From the NCBI GenBank assembly GCA_016584305.1, contig JACEEZ010007257.1:227501-291500 (forward strand): DNA of 64,000 bases, given 5' to 3'. The position numbers and the translations under genes were made by a program. Positions 44,681 through 57,520 of this stretch are shown here, one piece after another; the first letter of the stretch is position 1, and every line of letters begins with the position of its first letter. Under the pieces are notes generated by a model. That model was not told where the DNA came from. It was given only the letters and a program-made list of their open reading frames with translations, and ran no database searches. This DNA is from Chionoecetes opilio (Eukaryota; Arthropoda; Malacostraca; Decapoda; Majidae).

Positions 44681-45104
44681 ATAAGGCACCTCCTTCACAA
44701 TTTAACCCAGGGACTGCGTGAGCTTTGAATTTTCCCGGGCCCTCAGTGCTGCAAAGTGAGTGAAAATGTGACCATTACAGAATTGGATGAAAATCACATC
44801 AACGTCAAGGTAGTAAAAATCCGCATCCGGAAATATCTATTTTTAACCCAAACGTATGGGGTTGTGGTGTGGTTGTGGTCGGGAGTTGAAATATCTGGCG
44901 CGAATGGCACCAAACCGCTTGCGAGTGACTGTACTGAGGTGGAGTGGTGGAGGGAGTATGGGGTAATTGATAATACAAAGCACTCTATACTTCGCCTATA
45001 AAGCACTCTGATGGCTCTTTATGTGCATAAACTTGTATCAGAAGACTCTTGTGAGGAATATATACCACAAAATAAGGCGTACGTAGAGAGTAAATAACAA
45101 AGTA

Positions 45105-46523
45105 AATGAAAAGTAAAAGCGTACAGCGTAGTTCATTCTTAAGCATCTATCTGCTCACAATCTTCTATCTGATCGTCAGTACGGTTTCCGTAAAGGGCGA
45201 TCTACTGGCGATCTTCTAGCTTTCCTAACTGAATCTTAGTCATCCTCCTTTAGGGGTTTCGGTGAAACTTTTGCTGTTGCCCTTGACATATCAAAAGATT
45301 TTGATAGAGTCTGGCACAAATCTTTAATTTCCAAACTACCCTCATTCGGTTTCTATCCTTCTCTCTGTACCTTCATTTTAAGTTTCCTTTCAACCCGTTC
45401 TATTGCAGCTACTGTAGACGGACATTGTTCTTCTCCTAAATCTATCAATAGTGGTGTTCCCGAGGGTTCTGTCCTATCACCCACTCTCTTTCTATTATTC
45501 ATTAATGATCTTCTAAGTCTAACTCAAAGCCCTATCCACTCCTACGCTGATGATTCTACCCTGCATTTTTCAACGTCGTTTATTAGACGTCCAACTCAAC
45601 AGGAACTACGTGATTCACGGAGAGATGCCACCGAGCGCCTAACTTCTGATCTTTCTATAATTTCTGATTGGGGCAAAGCAAACCTTGTTTTGTTCAATGC
45701 CTCAAAAACCCAATTTCTTCACCTATCTACTCGACAAAACCTACCAGATAACTATCCCCTCTTCTTCAATGACACTCAACTGTCTCCTTCTACAATGAAC
45801 ATTCTAGGACTATCCTTTACTAAAAATCTGAACGGGAAATCTCACATCTCATCTCTTTCTAAAACAGCTTCTAAGAAGTTAGGTGTACTGTGGCGTCTGC
45901 GTCCTTTTTTTTCTCCCTCCCAATTGCTTGCTCTCTACAGGGGCCTTATCCGCCCATGTATGGAGTATGTCTCACATGTTTGGGGAGGATCCACTCATAC
46001 AGCTCTCCTAAACAGGGTTGAGTCAAAAGCTTTTCGTCTCATCAACTCCTCTCCTCTGACTGACTGTCTTCAATCTTTAAATCACCGCCGCAATGTTGCT
46101 TCTCTTGCTCTCTTCTACCGTTATTTTCATGCTCACTGCTCTTCTGAACTTGCTAACTGCATGCCTCCCCCACTCCCGCAGCCTCGCTGCACAAGACTTT
46201 CTACTCATTCTCATCCCTATTCTGTCCATCTTCCTAATGCAAGAGTTAATCAGTATCTTTACTCTTTCATCCCTTTCACTGGTAAACTCTGGAACTCTCT
46301 TCCTGTTTCTATTTTTCCACTTTCCTATGACTTAAATCTTTTCAAGAGAAGAGTAACAAGACACCTCCCGAACTAAATTGGCCTACCCCTCTGTTTTTAT
46401 TTTATTCTCTTACTGTCTTCTTTATAGGGACTGGCAACTAAGCGGTTTTTCTGTTACCCATTTTTGTTGTGCCCTTGGCCAGTTCCTTGTGATGTAAAAA
46501 AAAAAAAAAAAAAAAAAAAAAAG
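45105..46523 (+). pseudogene. LINE-A copy A4, 5'-truncated, with poly(A)
   Basis: This is the only plus-strand copy. RT pieces begin at about 45120 with stops. From 45690 to 46378 the frame is open (228 codons): NASKTQFLHLSTRQN, ILGLSFTKNLNGKSHISS, LRPFFSPSQLLALYRGLIRP, RVESKAFRLI, LNHRRNVASLALFYRYFHAHC and FKRRVTRHLPN before the stop. The FADD-type box upstream appears as YADDSTLHF in another frame (about 45540-45570). A 3' UTR with 'ttggccagttccttgtgatg' leads to about 25 A residues ending near 46523. Confidence 0.88.
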
Positions 46524-48158
46524 TTAGGCAGATGGTGGTGTGTGTTATCGAGAGCTGACATCTCGGCCTACATGTGACACAGTTTGTGGACTTCTACGAA
46601 TGTTGGAACGGTTTTTGTATGCACTTGAAAATCGCACTTCCGGAAGGTATGCCACATCCCACGGGTTAAATGAGATAATCATGGTTTTTCTATATTCTCC
46701 AGTGGAGAGCATGATTTTGATTTTTCAATTATGTTGGCTCCACATTCTACCAATTAATCTGACCTCAATGGGTATACTTTATTTGCGGCCATACACTATC
46801 TTCTTGACAATACTGGTCTCACATCACAACCCACCTTGGGTAAGAGAAAGACTCCAGCAAAAATTGACAGGTCTGTGCAGAGAAAAGTTTTGTGATTTTC
46901 TTGTATGGTATTTATAGAATTCAAGAAAACACAATCTCAAGCCTTCAAGGATGTCATACCAGACCATGCATCACAGGCTTCAGAGGAACTCTATCAGCCT
47001 CCTCATTGTTGCCTGTTAAACCATCTCTTAAATGCAAATATGAAAGAGAATCTCATCCAGGATGCCTAGAAGCATGAAGCATGGACTGAAGACTTGTTCA
47101 GTGATAAAAGCCTCTGTATATGGCAGTGCAGGGAGCATGTGACTTCCAGTAGGCTCCAGCACCTACAACTTTTGCTACACCATGGGAAGAATCAAACATC
47201 CAAATGCAGTAATGCTGTGGAATTGTTTTGATGGAAAAACTAGATGGTGTATTTTTCCTTCCGAAGTAATGATGTATGGACTCATTATTATATAGAAGTG
47301 TTGAAAGAGCACCTCCAGCCTTTCATCACAGTTGATGACTGCCACTAAGCGTGGGCAAAAGGGATCCAGTAGTACCACTTGAAAACTGGTGATACCAGTT
47401 CTTTATTGGCCAGATGAATTTAATTTACTGAATTTACATTCCATTAAAAATGTATGAAGCTGCAGGAAGAGATACCTGATTGTGATGTAAAGGACCTGAG
47501 CAGGGGCCTTGAAAGCTTTAGTAAATTTTGAACACTACACATTGAGAAATTTACAAAATTCACGCCGAAGTGTCTTCAAGATGTTATTCTTTCAAAGGAA
47601 GAAATTCTTAAGTACTGTGTCAGTTTGCACAGAATTATACTTCTCGTTTCTTACATCTGGTTTTGCAAGAAAATGCCGAATTTAGAAATTAAATAAAATG
47701 CAAAGAAAATTAGCCACATGGCTACCAAGGTTCCAGCAAGCTGCCCAATAGATAATCAGTAATGATAAAGCATCTTATGCATATGTACATGTATCATGAA
47801 AGTACACTCATGATTTAATGTTTATTTTGAAGTTTTGACTTTCCTATATATTTCTTAGACCTATCACCATGCAGTAAATTTTAGATTGTCTTCTGTAAAG
47901 AAGAGAAACTAATGAATGTCCAAGAAAATAATTTATTAAATAATATCCTAGAAAAATTGATATTTTCACACATACGGCCAGCTTTCACTCACCCAAGTAA
48001 ATCTCATTGTTTATTTACATATTCAAGTGTTTATAATATGTTTGTGTGTGTTAGTATTTATTTTTTATGTTTACAAATTTTGGTATTTTCTGAATGCCTA
48101 CTTTATGTATGACATTTACTGATGTACCAGTACCAGTATTTTTGCACTATTTGTTAAA
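46524..48158. other. Unassigned DNA with possible decayed coding sequence
   Basis: Open frames at 46540-46917 and a stop-broken continuation to about 47700 have a codon-like feel (for example VIPDHASQASEELYQPP and EVLKEHLQPFITVDDCH). I recognise no family. A decayed THAP/P-element-type transposase or host pseudogene is possible but unsupported. The remainder is AT-rich. Confidence 0.3.
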
Positions 48159-48778
48159 CACTGGTACCTTGACTTACGAGTGCACCAACTTACGAGTTTT
48201 CCGAGTTACGAGCAGTCGCTCGGTCGATTTTTTGCTTTGAGTTGCTAGCCAAAATCCGAGTTACGAGCGAGCTTCAGGTACGCCGCCGCTAGATCGGCGC
48301 AGCGAATGCCACAACATCCGCCCAGGAAAAAAAATTCAGCAACTAAGTTCAGCGATAAAGTGTAGCATTAAGAGTGTAGCGAGTAAGTTAAGTTAAGAGA
48401 TTAAGCGATAGAGTTTACGACGAACGAAAGCGACCGAAAAAGCATAAAACGAACTCCTCCAATCTCCTCCACCTCTGCCAGCATCTTCCGTTAGCCCAAG
48501 TCATCTGATCTCCAAGGTAAATACACTTTATAAAACCAGTTTATTTCTTTGCATTCTCTTTTATTATGTTTTTATACAATATTTGTCATTTATAAATACA
48601 TTTTTCTTATTTAAAAACACGTAACAAAAAATATTTTTTTGGGTGTTTTTTTGGGGGCTGGAACAGATTAATGGTATTTCAATTAATTTCAATGGGGAAA
48701 ATTGATTTGATATACGAGCAAATTGAGTTACAAGCTCGATCAATGAAGGTATTAAACTCGTAAGCCAAGGTACCACTG
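48159..48778. mobile_element. Tigger/pogo-like MITE (family 6, TTACGAG words)
   Basis: The left end is CACTGGTACCTTGACTTACG and the right end, reverse complemented, CAGTGGTACCTTGGCTTACG. TTACGAG is repeated at least three times near the left end. It is about 620 bp and non-coding. TA is intact on the right only. Confidence 0.82.
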
Positions 48779-50120
48779 TATAGCATGTGTAGGGTATGAT
48801 AAACAATTCTTCACTGTATTTAAGGACATCGGGTACATTTTTCATTATTAATTAAGAGAACATAGTACTACAGTGGAATTCCCATTATCCGGCATCATTG
48901 GGACCAAAGGTGTACTTACTGGATGCTGGAAAAAATCTGGAAACGGGAAGGTGTACTTTAGAAATACTCCAGGTGTTCCAATAAATACTTAAAAACTAAA
49001 AAAAAAAAAAAAAAAATTGCTTTCCAATATCCCCAAGACAATGTAAAAAATGTGTTGAACAGAGATGTGTGCTAGTTTTGAAAGGGATTTGGTTATCACT
49101 TCATCAACTCCTCACTTAATACATTTCCCTTTCTTCATTTTTACATTTCACTTTATTCATACACTTAGATCAACAGCATGGGGGCTGAAATAGCTGCACC
49201 TTCAGAGCGTTTCAGGCAAAACCACACATAAAGCACCTTATCCAGCAGGTCAACACGCTGTTGATATTGGGTATGACAATATTCTACAGCCTGAAGAGTG
49301 TCAGTCACCTTCATAAATTCACGTAGTTGCTTAGTAGTGACAAACAAGTAGTGGCGGACTGACTAGGTGTGTGCTCTGGCAGATGCGGGAGCAAATATAG
49401 CCACGTGCGGGAATAAAAAAAATAAAAAAATAAAAATTTCCACTATTTTATTATCAACTGTATCTTTTTTTGATATGCCAGATTTGGGTAGGTGCCTATA
49501 AAGGGAGTACCACTCTATTGTTTTGTTTACTGAGAGAAAATCTATACATTTTCTAACCAGTTTGATCATCATTGACCTTAATTTTTAACTCGCACTAAAT
49601 ACAAGCCATGACTGTAGTCATAAAATGAAACTTAATATTTTCGTGGATTTCAGGCAGTCTTTTAGAAAGCAATATCAGTTTCCCATATCATTTGAAATTG
49701 TCATTTTCCATTGACAATTAGAATATGCATTGAATCATGACATGAATGTAATTTCATATCCAGGATGTAGACGTATTTTAGGTCTTGTGTGCGTATCTGA
49801 AATAGTTCAGAATATATTGAGTATAGGGATGCAGTTATTGTACTTGTAGATAAGGTATTGGTGTATAAGATAGAATACATTATCTTGAGACGAGCCCAAG
49901 ACAATATTGCTGCTTAATATCACCTTTAGAAGCATCTGTGGTAGGAATTAAAGAGAATGCTCTCACGGACCTGCTGGCTTCATCATGTGGCAACTCGTAT
50001 TTTAATTATTTTGTGTAAAGAAAAAATGTACAATAATGAGGTTGAACATGCATTACTGACCTACTGAGGACGTGTGCAATTGTGGGTAATGAAAATATTC
50101 ATAGAATTAGATTAATAATT
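48779..50120. other. Unassigned non-coding DNA
   Basis: At about 48871 'acagtggaattcccattatccggcatc' is a single Tigger-like end without a partner. The remainder to 50120 shows no exon, RNA gene or further element. Confidence 0.4.
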
Positions 50121-51116
<996 letters not shown>

Positions 51117-51132
51117 TTATATATATATATAT

Positions 51133-53859
51133 TAGGGTGCATCAAGTAATAGAGGTTGAATTTCAAAATGAAATGAAGTTAACGAGTAATGCTTTATTCT
51201 TTTCCTTTTACAACAAAAACAAAGTGACAGAAAAATTATATTGATTGGACGATATCTTCATGTTGCGCAGTGACCATACTTCTTGGCCGTCGGATACATT
51301 TTCCGGTGGTCTTCGACAACTTGAAGGAGGCATTGCAGCTGGTCCTCCGACTTCGTGCGAGGGTTCTTAGTGAAATCCTGCACAAGAGCGACCCCTCGTT
51401 CTGTGGCGTCGTTGGTGACGAGAAGGCCACGTACTCGCCTTGTCCCGGCCTGGTACATGGGGTTCGTCCCCCACATGGCAGGATCGACGTCGAGGAACCC
51501 TTTGTCGATGTCCAGCAGATCCAGGAATTTTTCAGTGTTTTTCGTGACGAAGGAGGCAACGGTCTTGTTGTCTAAGTCAGCCTCCTCGACGCAAACCTTG
51601 GGTGGAGGTTCCTCTGATCCCTCCATGCTTCGGAGGTTGGCAACAACATTCCGCTTCTCCTCCAGGGGCATCTCATCGTCAAAAAGCGCAAGTCCAACTG
51701 TCACTTCAGACAGGTACCAAATGTGACGTCCCAACGCTTTCAGCCCTGACTCTCTGATCGCCTTGTTCGTCTCTTTCGCGAGGGCTTTGTAAAGGTCAAG
51801 GTCGTTTCTTGGGGCGTTTGCTGAACACGCAGCTGAGAACCACGCTCGAATGTAGTAGCGTACGATGAAGATGCAGAACTCGTCCAGTTTTGGAGGAACT
51901 GCGGCCTTGACTGCGCATGAACTGGACGGCCGCTGTTTCTGGTATTCTGCGAACTGAGGCGCGAAGATCCACGTTTTCAGAGCGTAAATCGCTCTTGCCA
52001 TCCATCGAGCCCGATGGACTGCTCCCGGCGTGTGGAAAAAGATCTTCTTGCGTCCATGAGGGATTCCACCAAGGAACACAACGGCTAGTTCTAACAATTC
52101 CCGGTAGTCGTCACGTGGGTGGTCCTTTCGGAGGTAGCCTCGGCAGAGTTTGAGGATGTTGTCCACCCAGTCCTCCTTGAGCTCTTCGTTTGCTGTCCTG
52201 TACTGGTCTTGTTCAACATACGGCCAGAACTCTCGGAAACGGACAAAGGCAGCGATATCTGGACTTTGAGATGTTTCTGGGATGAGGGCCGAGAAAACAG
52301 TTTCCAGCATATGATGGCGACAGGCCAGATGCAGCAGATCACGACCAAGGCTTTGCTGCAGTCGAACGCACACTCCACCCTTGGATCCCGTATTTGTCGC
52401 CGTTGTGTCGAAGCACAGCGCTCGAATTCGATCGGAGATAGCCCACTCGGATATAACGGAATGGATGGTGTTTGCCGTAGTCTCCGCTTTGCCGTCAGTG
52501 ATGGGAACTGCGAGGATCTTCTCCACGCCTTCTCCAGAAACCAAGATCGGCAGTCGGTCCACAACGCCTTCGTTTGTGAGGGATGGCATTAGTTTTCCAT
52601 CCCAGTGGAGTGTGAGTGGTACATCAGGAGCAAACTTTTCTTTGAGCTCTGCAGCCTTTTCCTGGCGATGACGTTTTCGCTGCTGATTGATCGTGCTCGC
52701 GCTCAACGACAATTCTCGAGTGTTCGCTCCAAGCTCCTCCGCGAATGGAAGCAGCACGTGTGCAGCTTTACGGTCACTTATGTTGGTCCGGTCCAGAGCA
52801 GCAGAAACTTGCGGGGATATGATTTTCTTCTGCGATGGTGCACGGCGGGGTCGTTTTGGTGGAGGAGATGCTATCACGTCTTGCTCTTCAGGCGAAGAGG
52901 ACGAGGTCGAAGACTCGAGTTCAACGGTTGCCTGCCTTTTTGCGAACGCTTGACTTTCCTGTGCAGCTCGACTTCCGTCATCGTCCCTCCGCTGCTGTGT
53001 CCGTGTCTCTTTTTCCACCCAGGCCCGATCCATACCACCCATCTTCCCCTGCCTGCCCGGCTTCCTCTGAGCTTCAAGGAAGTCACGGTCCTCCTTGATC
53101 GTGATCTTGGACATGGCGTCGCGATGTGCTACATCGAACAAATTTTTCAGGCAAGCCACGAAATTGGCTCGGTTTTCCTCAGCTTGCCCTGTTGTCCGGG
53201 ATTTTGATTTCTTCAATCCGTTGTACTCCTCGTGCAGACGCCGTACTTTCTTGAGGATATCACACGGATCAATGGTCGGAATATTCGCCTTAGAGTACTG
53301 ATGTTGAACATTGAGTGCCGTCTGTCGAACTGAGAACGCCAAATCATGCGGGTTTAGCTTTGCGTGGTACTGCAAAACACACAGGACTTCCTCACGGTTC
53401 GGGAGAACACTCGATGGCAGCTCTTGAGTTGCTGGGGCTCCTACGAGCCATAACTTGTCAGTGGACGTCGTGGAAGACATCTGTAAAAAAGAAAAACAAG
53501 TCAATAAACAGAATAATAATAAGAAGGAGAATAAATACGTCAATAACAGGATAAACCAATACTGAAACAACTTAAAACCAAGTCTATAAACAGAAGAATA
53601 ATAAACAGGAGAATAAACAAGTCAATAACAGGATAAACCTATGCTGAAACCACATCTTCCCCACAAAACTGTGCGAAGCGGGATCATGCCTTCGTTGCAT
53701 GGGGGGGTGCAATAGGGACAAACTTCGAAGCGTCTGCGCGACATGAAGATGTCACGCTACAAGACTAAGATTTTGCTGGTAGTGCTTTCTCATCAATACA
53801 CATGAACTGCCGGGGTCCGCGTTAAAATCCGAACACTTTCAATTTTTTGACGTACCCTA
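51133..53859 (-). mobile_element. hAT-like DNA transposon, copy 3 (best preserved)
   Basis: The ends are TAGGGTGCATCAA and, reverse complemented, TAGGGTACGTCAA. ATATATAT lies on both sides (51125-51132, 53860-53867). The left flank is a microsatellite, so the duplication is weaker proof here than in copies 1 and 2. The element is 2727 bp, carries one long minus-strand ORF, and is the only copy with an open transposase. Confidence 0.88.
51258..53480 (-). CDS. hAT-like transposase, 740 codons, open
   Basis: I start at ATG 53480 (MSSTTSTDKL). The open frame extends 30 codons further up, but those codons are a hydrophobic stretch from an intron ending ttttttacag|ATG. The protein would cut and paste its own element. 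Residues about 1-170 are a basic region conserved with the other copies (SKANIPTID, EDRDFLEAQR); no BED-type Cys/His finger is seen. A Ser-rich linker with PPKRPRRAPSQKK (about 190-220) may be a nuclear signal. Candidate catalytic residues are Asp294 (LHWDGKL), Asp358 (CFDTTATNTG), Cys387/His389 (LACRHHMLE) and Glu694 (NDATERG), with an insertion domain between (PGAVHRARWMARAIYALK). The family assignment rests on ends and motif layout. Confidence 0.85.
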   Translation of the reverse strand: MSSTTSTDKLWLVGAPATQELPSSVLPNREEVLCVLQYHAKLNPHDLAFSVRQTALNVQHQYSKANIPTIDPCDILKKVRRLHEEYNGLKKSKSRTTGQAEENRANFVACLKNLFDVAHRDAMSKITIKEDRDFLEAQRKPGRQGKMGGMDRAWVEKETRTQQRRDDDGSRAAQESQAFAKRQATVELESSTSSSSPEEQDVIASPPPKRPRRAPSQKKIISPQVSAALDRTNISDRKAAHVLLPFAEELGANTRELSLSASTINQQRKRHRQEKAAELKEKFAPDVPLTLHWDGKLMPSLTNEGVVDRLPILVSGEGVEKILAVPITDGKAETTANTIHSVISEWAISDRIRALCFDTTATNTGSKGGVCVRLQQSLGRDLLHLACRHHMLETVFSALIPETSQSPDIAAFVRFREFWPYVEQDQYRTANEELKEDWVDNILKLCRGYLRKDHPRDDYRELLELAVVFLGGIPHGRKKIFFHTPGAVHRARWMARAIYALKTWIFAPQFAEYQKQRPSSSCAVKAAVPPKLDEFCIFIVRYYIRAWFSAACSANAPRNDLDLYKALAKETNKAIRESGLKALGRHIWYLSEVTVGLALFDDEMPLEEKRNVVANLRSMEGSEEPPPKVCVEEADLDNKTVASFVTKNTEKFLDLLDIDKGFLDVDPAMWGTNPMYQAGTRRVRGLLVTNDATERGVALVQDFTKNPRTKSEDQLQCLLQVVEDHRKMYPTAKKYGHCAT

Positions 53860-53867
53860 ATATATAT

Positions 53868-54289
53868 GAGGCGTGTAGTGACATAAGTGCCAAAGCGCCA
53901 AAAATAAAAAGCCAAGAAAAACGCGGTCAAAGTTTTGCGATAACTTTCAGATAACATTCAGAATGCGATAACTCCGTAACGGATTAAGATAGAAAGCTCA
54001 TTTTGGTCTTAAATTAAAGCTTACGTTGTCTATTATCATGTCTGTCATAAAATTAAGCTTTCTGTCTTATCACATCTGAAAGAGCAAACGATGAACGCGT
54101 TTTCTCATTTTTTATTGATTTATTTTCTTATAACGATGAGTAAACGACCCAAACCCTTGAAATGTTTGGAATTAAGCATTTTGCTCACCCTCCACAATAT
54201 CAGACCTATAATCCTATCTGTAATTACCTTAGACTAGATTTTGTAGTAGAAATCGGTGAATTTTTTTTTAGGAGTGCGTCTCATTTGAA
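53868..54289. other. Unassigned AT-rich DNA
   Basis: No element ends or exons were recognised. The sequence still looks normal here, without the homopolymer excess that starts at about 54290. Confidence 0.4.
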
Positions 54290-55000
54290 AATTAGGGTTT
54301 CGTACAATGCCTCATCGCCCCTTCCCCCGGCTTTTTGGGGTCCTTCCTTTTTTTCCAACCCGGGGCCCATCCATCCCACCCATTTTCCCCTTCCTTGGGT
54401 TCCTTGGGGTTGGATAAAGGTTTCCCCCCTCTTGAATTCCCTTTTGAAACCTTGGACAAGTTCGGGTCGGCGTTTGTGTCTCTTGCTTTTTCCCAGTGGC
54501 CAGGGCCCAAAAACCCCTTTTGGCTCGGTTTTGGCCCCCATGTCCCCGGGGTTTGGGGTCCCCTTTGTGTATTTCTTCCAAACCTTTGTCCCTTCCCCTT
54601 TGCAGGATCCGTATTTGGGGGGTTAAAAACCGGGACAAAACCCGAAAATTTTCCCCTTGTAGTAATTTAAACAGGCCCCCGTCCTTAAATTTGGGGAAAA
54701 AACCCCATCCGGCCAAAAAACATTTTTCCTTTTTTTTTCTTTCGTGTCTCCCGGCGGGTTTACCGAAAAGGCTGACACGGGGGAAACTTTCCTCACCCCG
54801 GGTTTTGGGGGGAAAAGAGAACCCATTTTGGGCTGCTTCCTTGGTGTAAATTTTGGGGGGGGATTCCACGGGCCACGCTTTGGGACCACAGCCTTGGGAA
54901 GACACCTCCAAAAAAGGGTAAAAACAAACAAGTCCAAAAAAAGACCAATAAAGGAAAGGGGGGGAGCGATAATCGCCCCCCGCCCCCCAATTTAACAAAA
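54290..55000 (-). pseudogene. hAT-like transposase, copy 4, in corrupted sequence
   Basis: The minus strand encodes KGKMGGMDGPRVGKKGRTP at about 54390-54330, matching GKMGGMDRAWVEKETRTQ of copy 3. At 54860-54960 the nucleotides parallel the start region of copy 3, including the 'gccatAAcTtg..gtggaagacat' order and the upstream 'aaaaacaagtc..aataaa' leader. Only the N-terminal third is placed. Element ends were not found. Confidence 0.6.
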
Positions 55001-56059
55001 AAATAAAAATTTATTAAAAATTTAAAAAACCCCCAAAGCCCAAAAAACTTTTAAGAAAAAGCCTTAAAGGAATTTTCAAGTTTTTCAAAAAACCCCTTAA
55101 GGGTGCCCTATTTCCCCCAAAACTGTCCCCGGGCCCATAAGGGGGGCCGGGGGGAGGGGCTTTTTTTGCGGGGGGTTTTCCAATAAGGGAAGAACTTCGA
55201 AAGGGTTTTCCCCGGCCTTACCAGGGTTAAAAAGCCAAAGGCCTTAAATAGGAAAAATAGGTTAAAAAGGAAAAAATTTTTTGGAAAGGGGGGTTTTTCA
55301 TGGGCCCATGAAACCCCCTTTGGCGGCTTGAACCCGGGGGGGGGGGGTTTTTTAAAAAATGGCATTTAAATTTTTTGGGGTTTTACCCAAATTTTAATTT
55401 TGGGGGGCGGGGACCGGTTCCCTTCCCCCCCGCGCCAAACAAAAAAAACTTGGCGTTGTCAGGGGGGCGGGGGAAAAGGGAAAGGGTTAAGGCAATTTAC
55501 CCTTTTCTTCCCCTCTTTCCGAACCAGGTGGAGGGGTTTACGTGTTTAACATTGGACCCAAAAGGGGGAAAAACCGGGTTTAAATTTTTACAAGGGAAAA
55601 ATGGGTTTTTTTTAAAACGTTGGGTCCAACCCTTTTTTGGGGGCCCCAAAAAAAAATTTTTGGGGGCCCCCCTTTTTTTTTGGGGGATGTTTAAAAAATT
55701 GGGTTTTAACGGCCCCCCGGGAAAAATAATTTTTGGAGGGGGGAAAACCAAAAAAAAATTTTACGGGTCCTTTTTTTAGGTATAACGTTAAATTTTTGGG
55801 GCAAACAACGTTACTTACAACCCCTTTTTAAAAAGGGGGAAATAAAACCTTAAATGGGAAAATGGGGGGTTTTCTTTCCAAAGCCCATTTTTTTGGGGGG
55901 AAAAAACTTTTTTTAAAATTTAAAAAAAGGGAGGGCCCCCAAGACCCTTTTTTGGGGGTTTTAAAAAAGTTTAATACATTTTGGGTGGAAAAATAAGGAA
56001 AACCGGTTATTAAAATTTAAATTTTTTTAAATTAATAATAAAAAATTACCAAAAACTAA

Positions 56060-57520
56060 AAAGGTTTCAAAAAATTTTAGGGTAACGGGCCTCCCTTGGC
56101 GGGTGTAACAGGGGAGGGGTGTCGGGGGGAAAAACTCCGGGGCTGATTCTGGTTCGTAAAGGGGTTTTTGGAAGACAATAAGGGTGGGTATTTATTTTTT
56201 GGGTGAGCAGGGAAATCCACTCCTGGGGTTTCCTTGTGCGGGTAGAACCCTTCCCTTGGCTGTTAAATTTTAAAGGGGTTTTCCGGGTAGGGGGTTTGCA
56301 AAAAGGGGCCCCCTTGTTCCTTAAATTTTTTGTACCCAAAAGGTTCCCCAAAATTCTTTTTTAATTGTGCCCCTGAGGGGTTGGTAAAAAGGGCCCTTGT
56401 CTTTTTGGCGTGAAAATTTTCCCTCAATTTCAAGGTTAAACCATTGCTTGTGTCTTTTTCCTCTCCTCTTCATCCTTTTGGAAAATCTCTTCCCCTAAAG
56501 GTTTGGGTCCAGGGAAAGTAAATTTGATTTCGGGGCCCACTTTCCTCCTCATTTCATTCAGAGAACCCTTCACCCCCAAACAGGGGTGTGCCGGGGTCTA
56601 AAATTTTCCCTTTTCTTTTTTGCTGAGGGGGCCCTGCGGGAAACCCCATTAAAGGGGTTCGTTGACAACACCGGGCCAGATTGCAAAACCAACAGGCATT
56701 AAGGGTGTTTGGTTTAAATTCATCCCTTGCCTGTTTGGGGATGGTCAAAAAGAGCATGGGGATGTTTTTACTGCTTCCAAAGGGCCATGAAAAGTAAACC
56801 CGTGCGTGGGGTTTTTAAATTTTTTTCTTGGGTGTTCTCTGAAAACCCCCACCCCTCTGGTAATTTGGCATTTTGGAAGTTTTAAATCACACCCATGCCC
56901 AATTTTCGGTTTGGCAACGGGGAAAAGGTTTTTCCTTGGGGGAAAGGTGGGAAAGGGCACCCCCATTCGGAGGGTTCCGGGTTTAAAAGTGCCTGTGAAG
57001 TGGGGTCCAATTTTATAAATTCCAAACCAGCAAAACTCCCAAAACTCCTTTCCCAAAATTTTCTTTGGAAAAATTTTTTAAGAGCTCCCATTTTTGGGGC
57101 ACAAAAATTGTTCGGGGAAAACCCCCTCCCCAAAAAAAACCTTCGCTGTAACCCACCCTTTTTTTTTTATTTCCATCCCATTGCCAGAAAACGCTTGTTG
57201 AGCCCCCTTCAGAGACCGGGGTTGGCAGACGATACACAAGGAGGGTTTTAATTTTGCATTTCCCCTGCACCCATTCCCCACAAACGGGTTCAGTTTCAGA
57301 GGGTCCTTAAATCCCTTGAATCCTGGAATTCTTGATTTCCTTGTGGATTTGGGGTCCTATTCCCCAATTTTCTTGTAAAATGGGCCATTTTGGTCCGCTT
57401 TGAACACCTGCTCAGGTAGGTAGTCACTGTTTTCAATCAGGGACTTAAAGGGTTTGCTGGGGAAATCCCTGGGGCCCCTTTTCCTTTTTCAGCTGACCCC
57501 TCTCCCCTGTGAAAAAAAAC
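56060..57520 (-). pseudogene. Tigger-type transposase copy, corrupted, minus strand
   Basis: Minus-strand pieces give YLPEQVF, SRIPGFKGFK, CRGNAKLKP and PRSLKG, then KKKGWVT. These follow the order of the DDE domain of Tigger transposases. The same nucleotides recur inverted at 59440-60960. Frames are broken by homopolymer changes. Confidence 0.5.

Noticed and set aside
51236..51559. Minus-strand 107-codon ORF and several plus-strand ORFs of up to 200 codons across 51270-53300
   Set aside because: They are shadow frames of the 740-codon transposase, which has conserved motifs and sister copies.
53481..53570. 30-residue hydrophobic start of the transposase ORF as a signal peptide
   Set aside because: It is AT-rich leader sequence ending in a splice acceptor directly before ATG 53480, and the other copies do not encode it.
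54312..54998. 228-codon ORF as a new gene
   Set aside because: It is the corrupted N-terminal part of a hAT-like transposase, not an independent gene.
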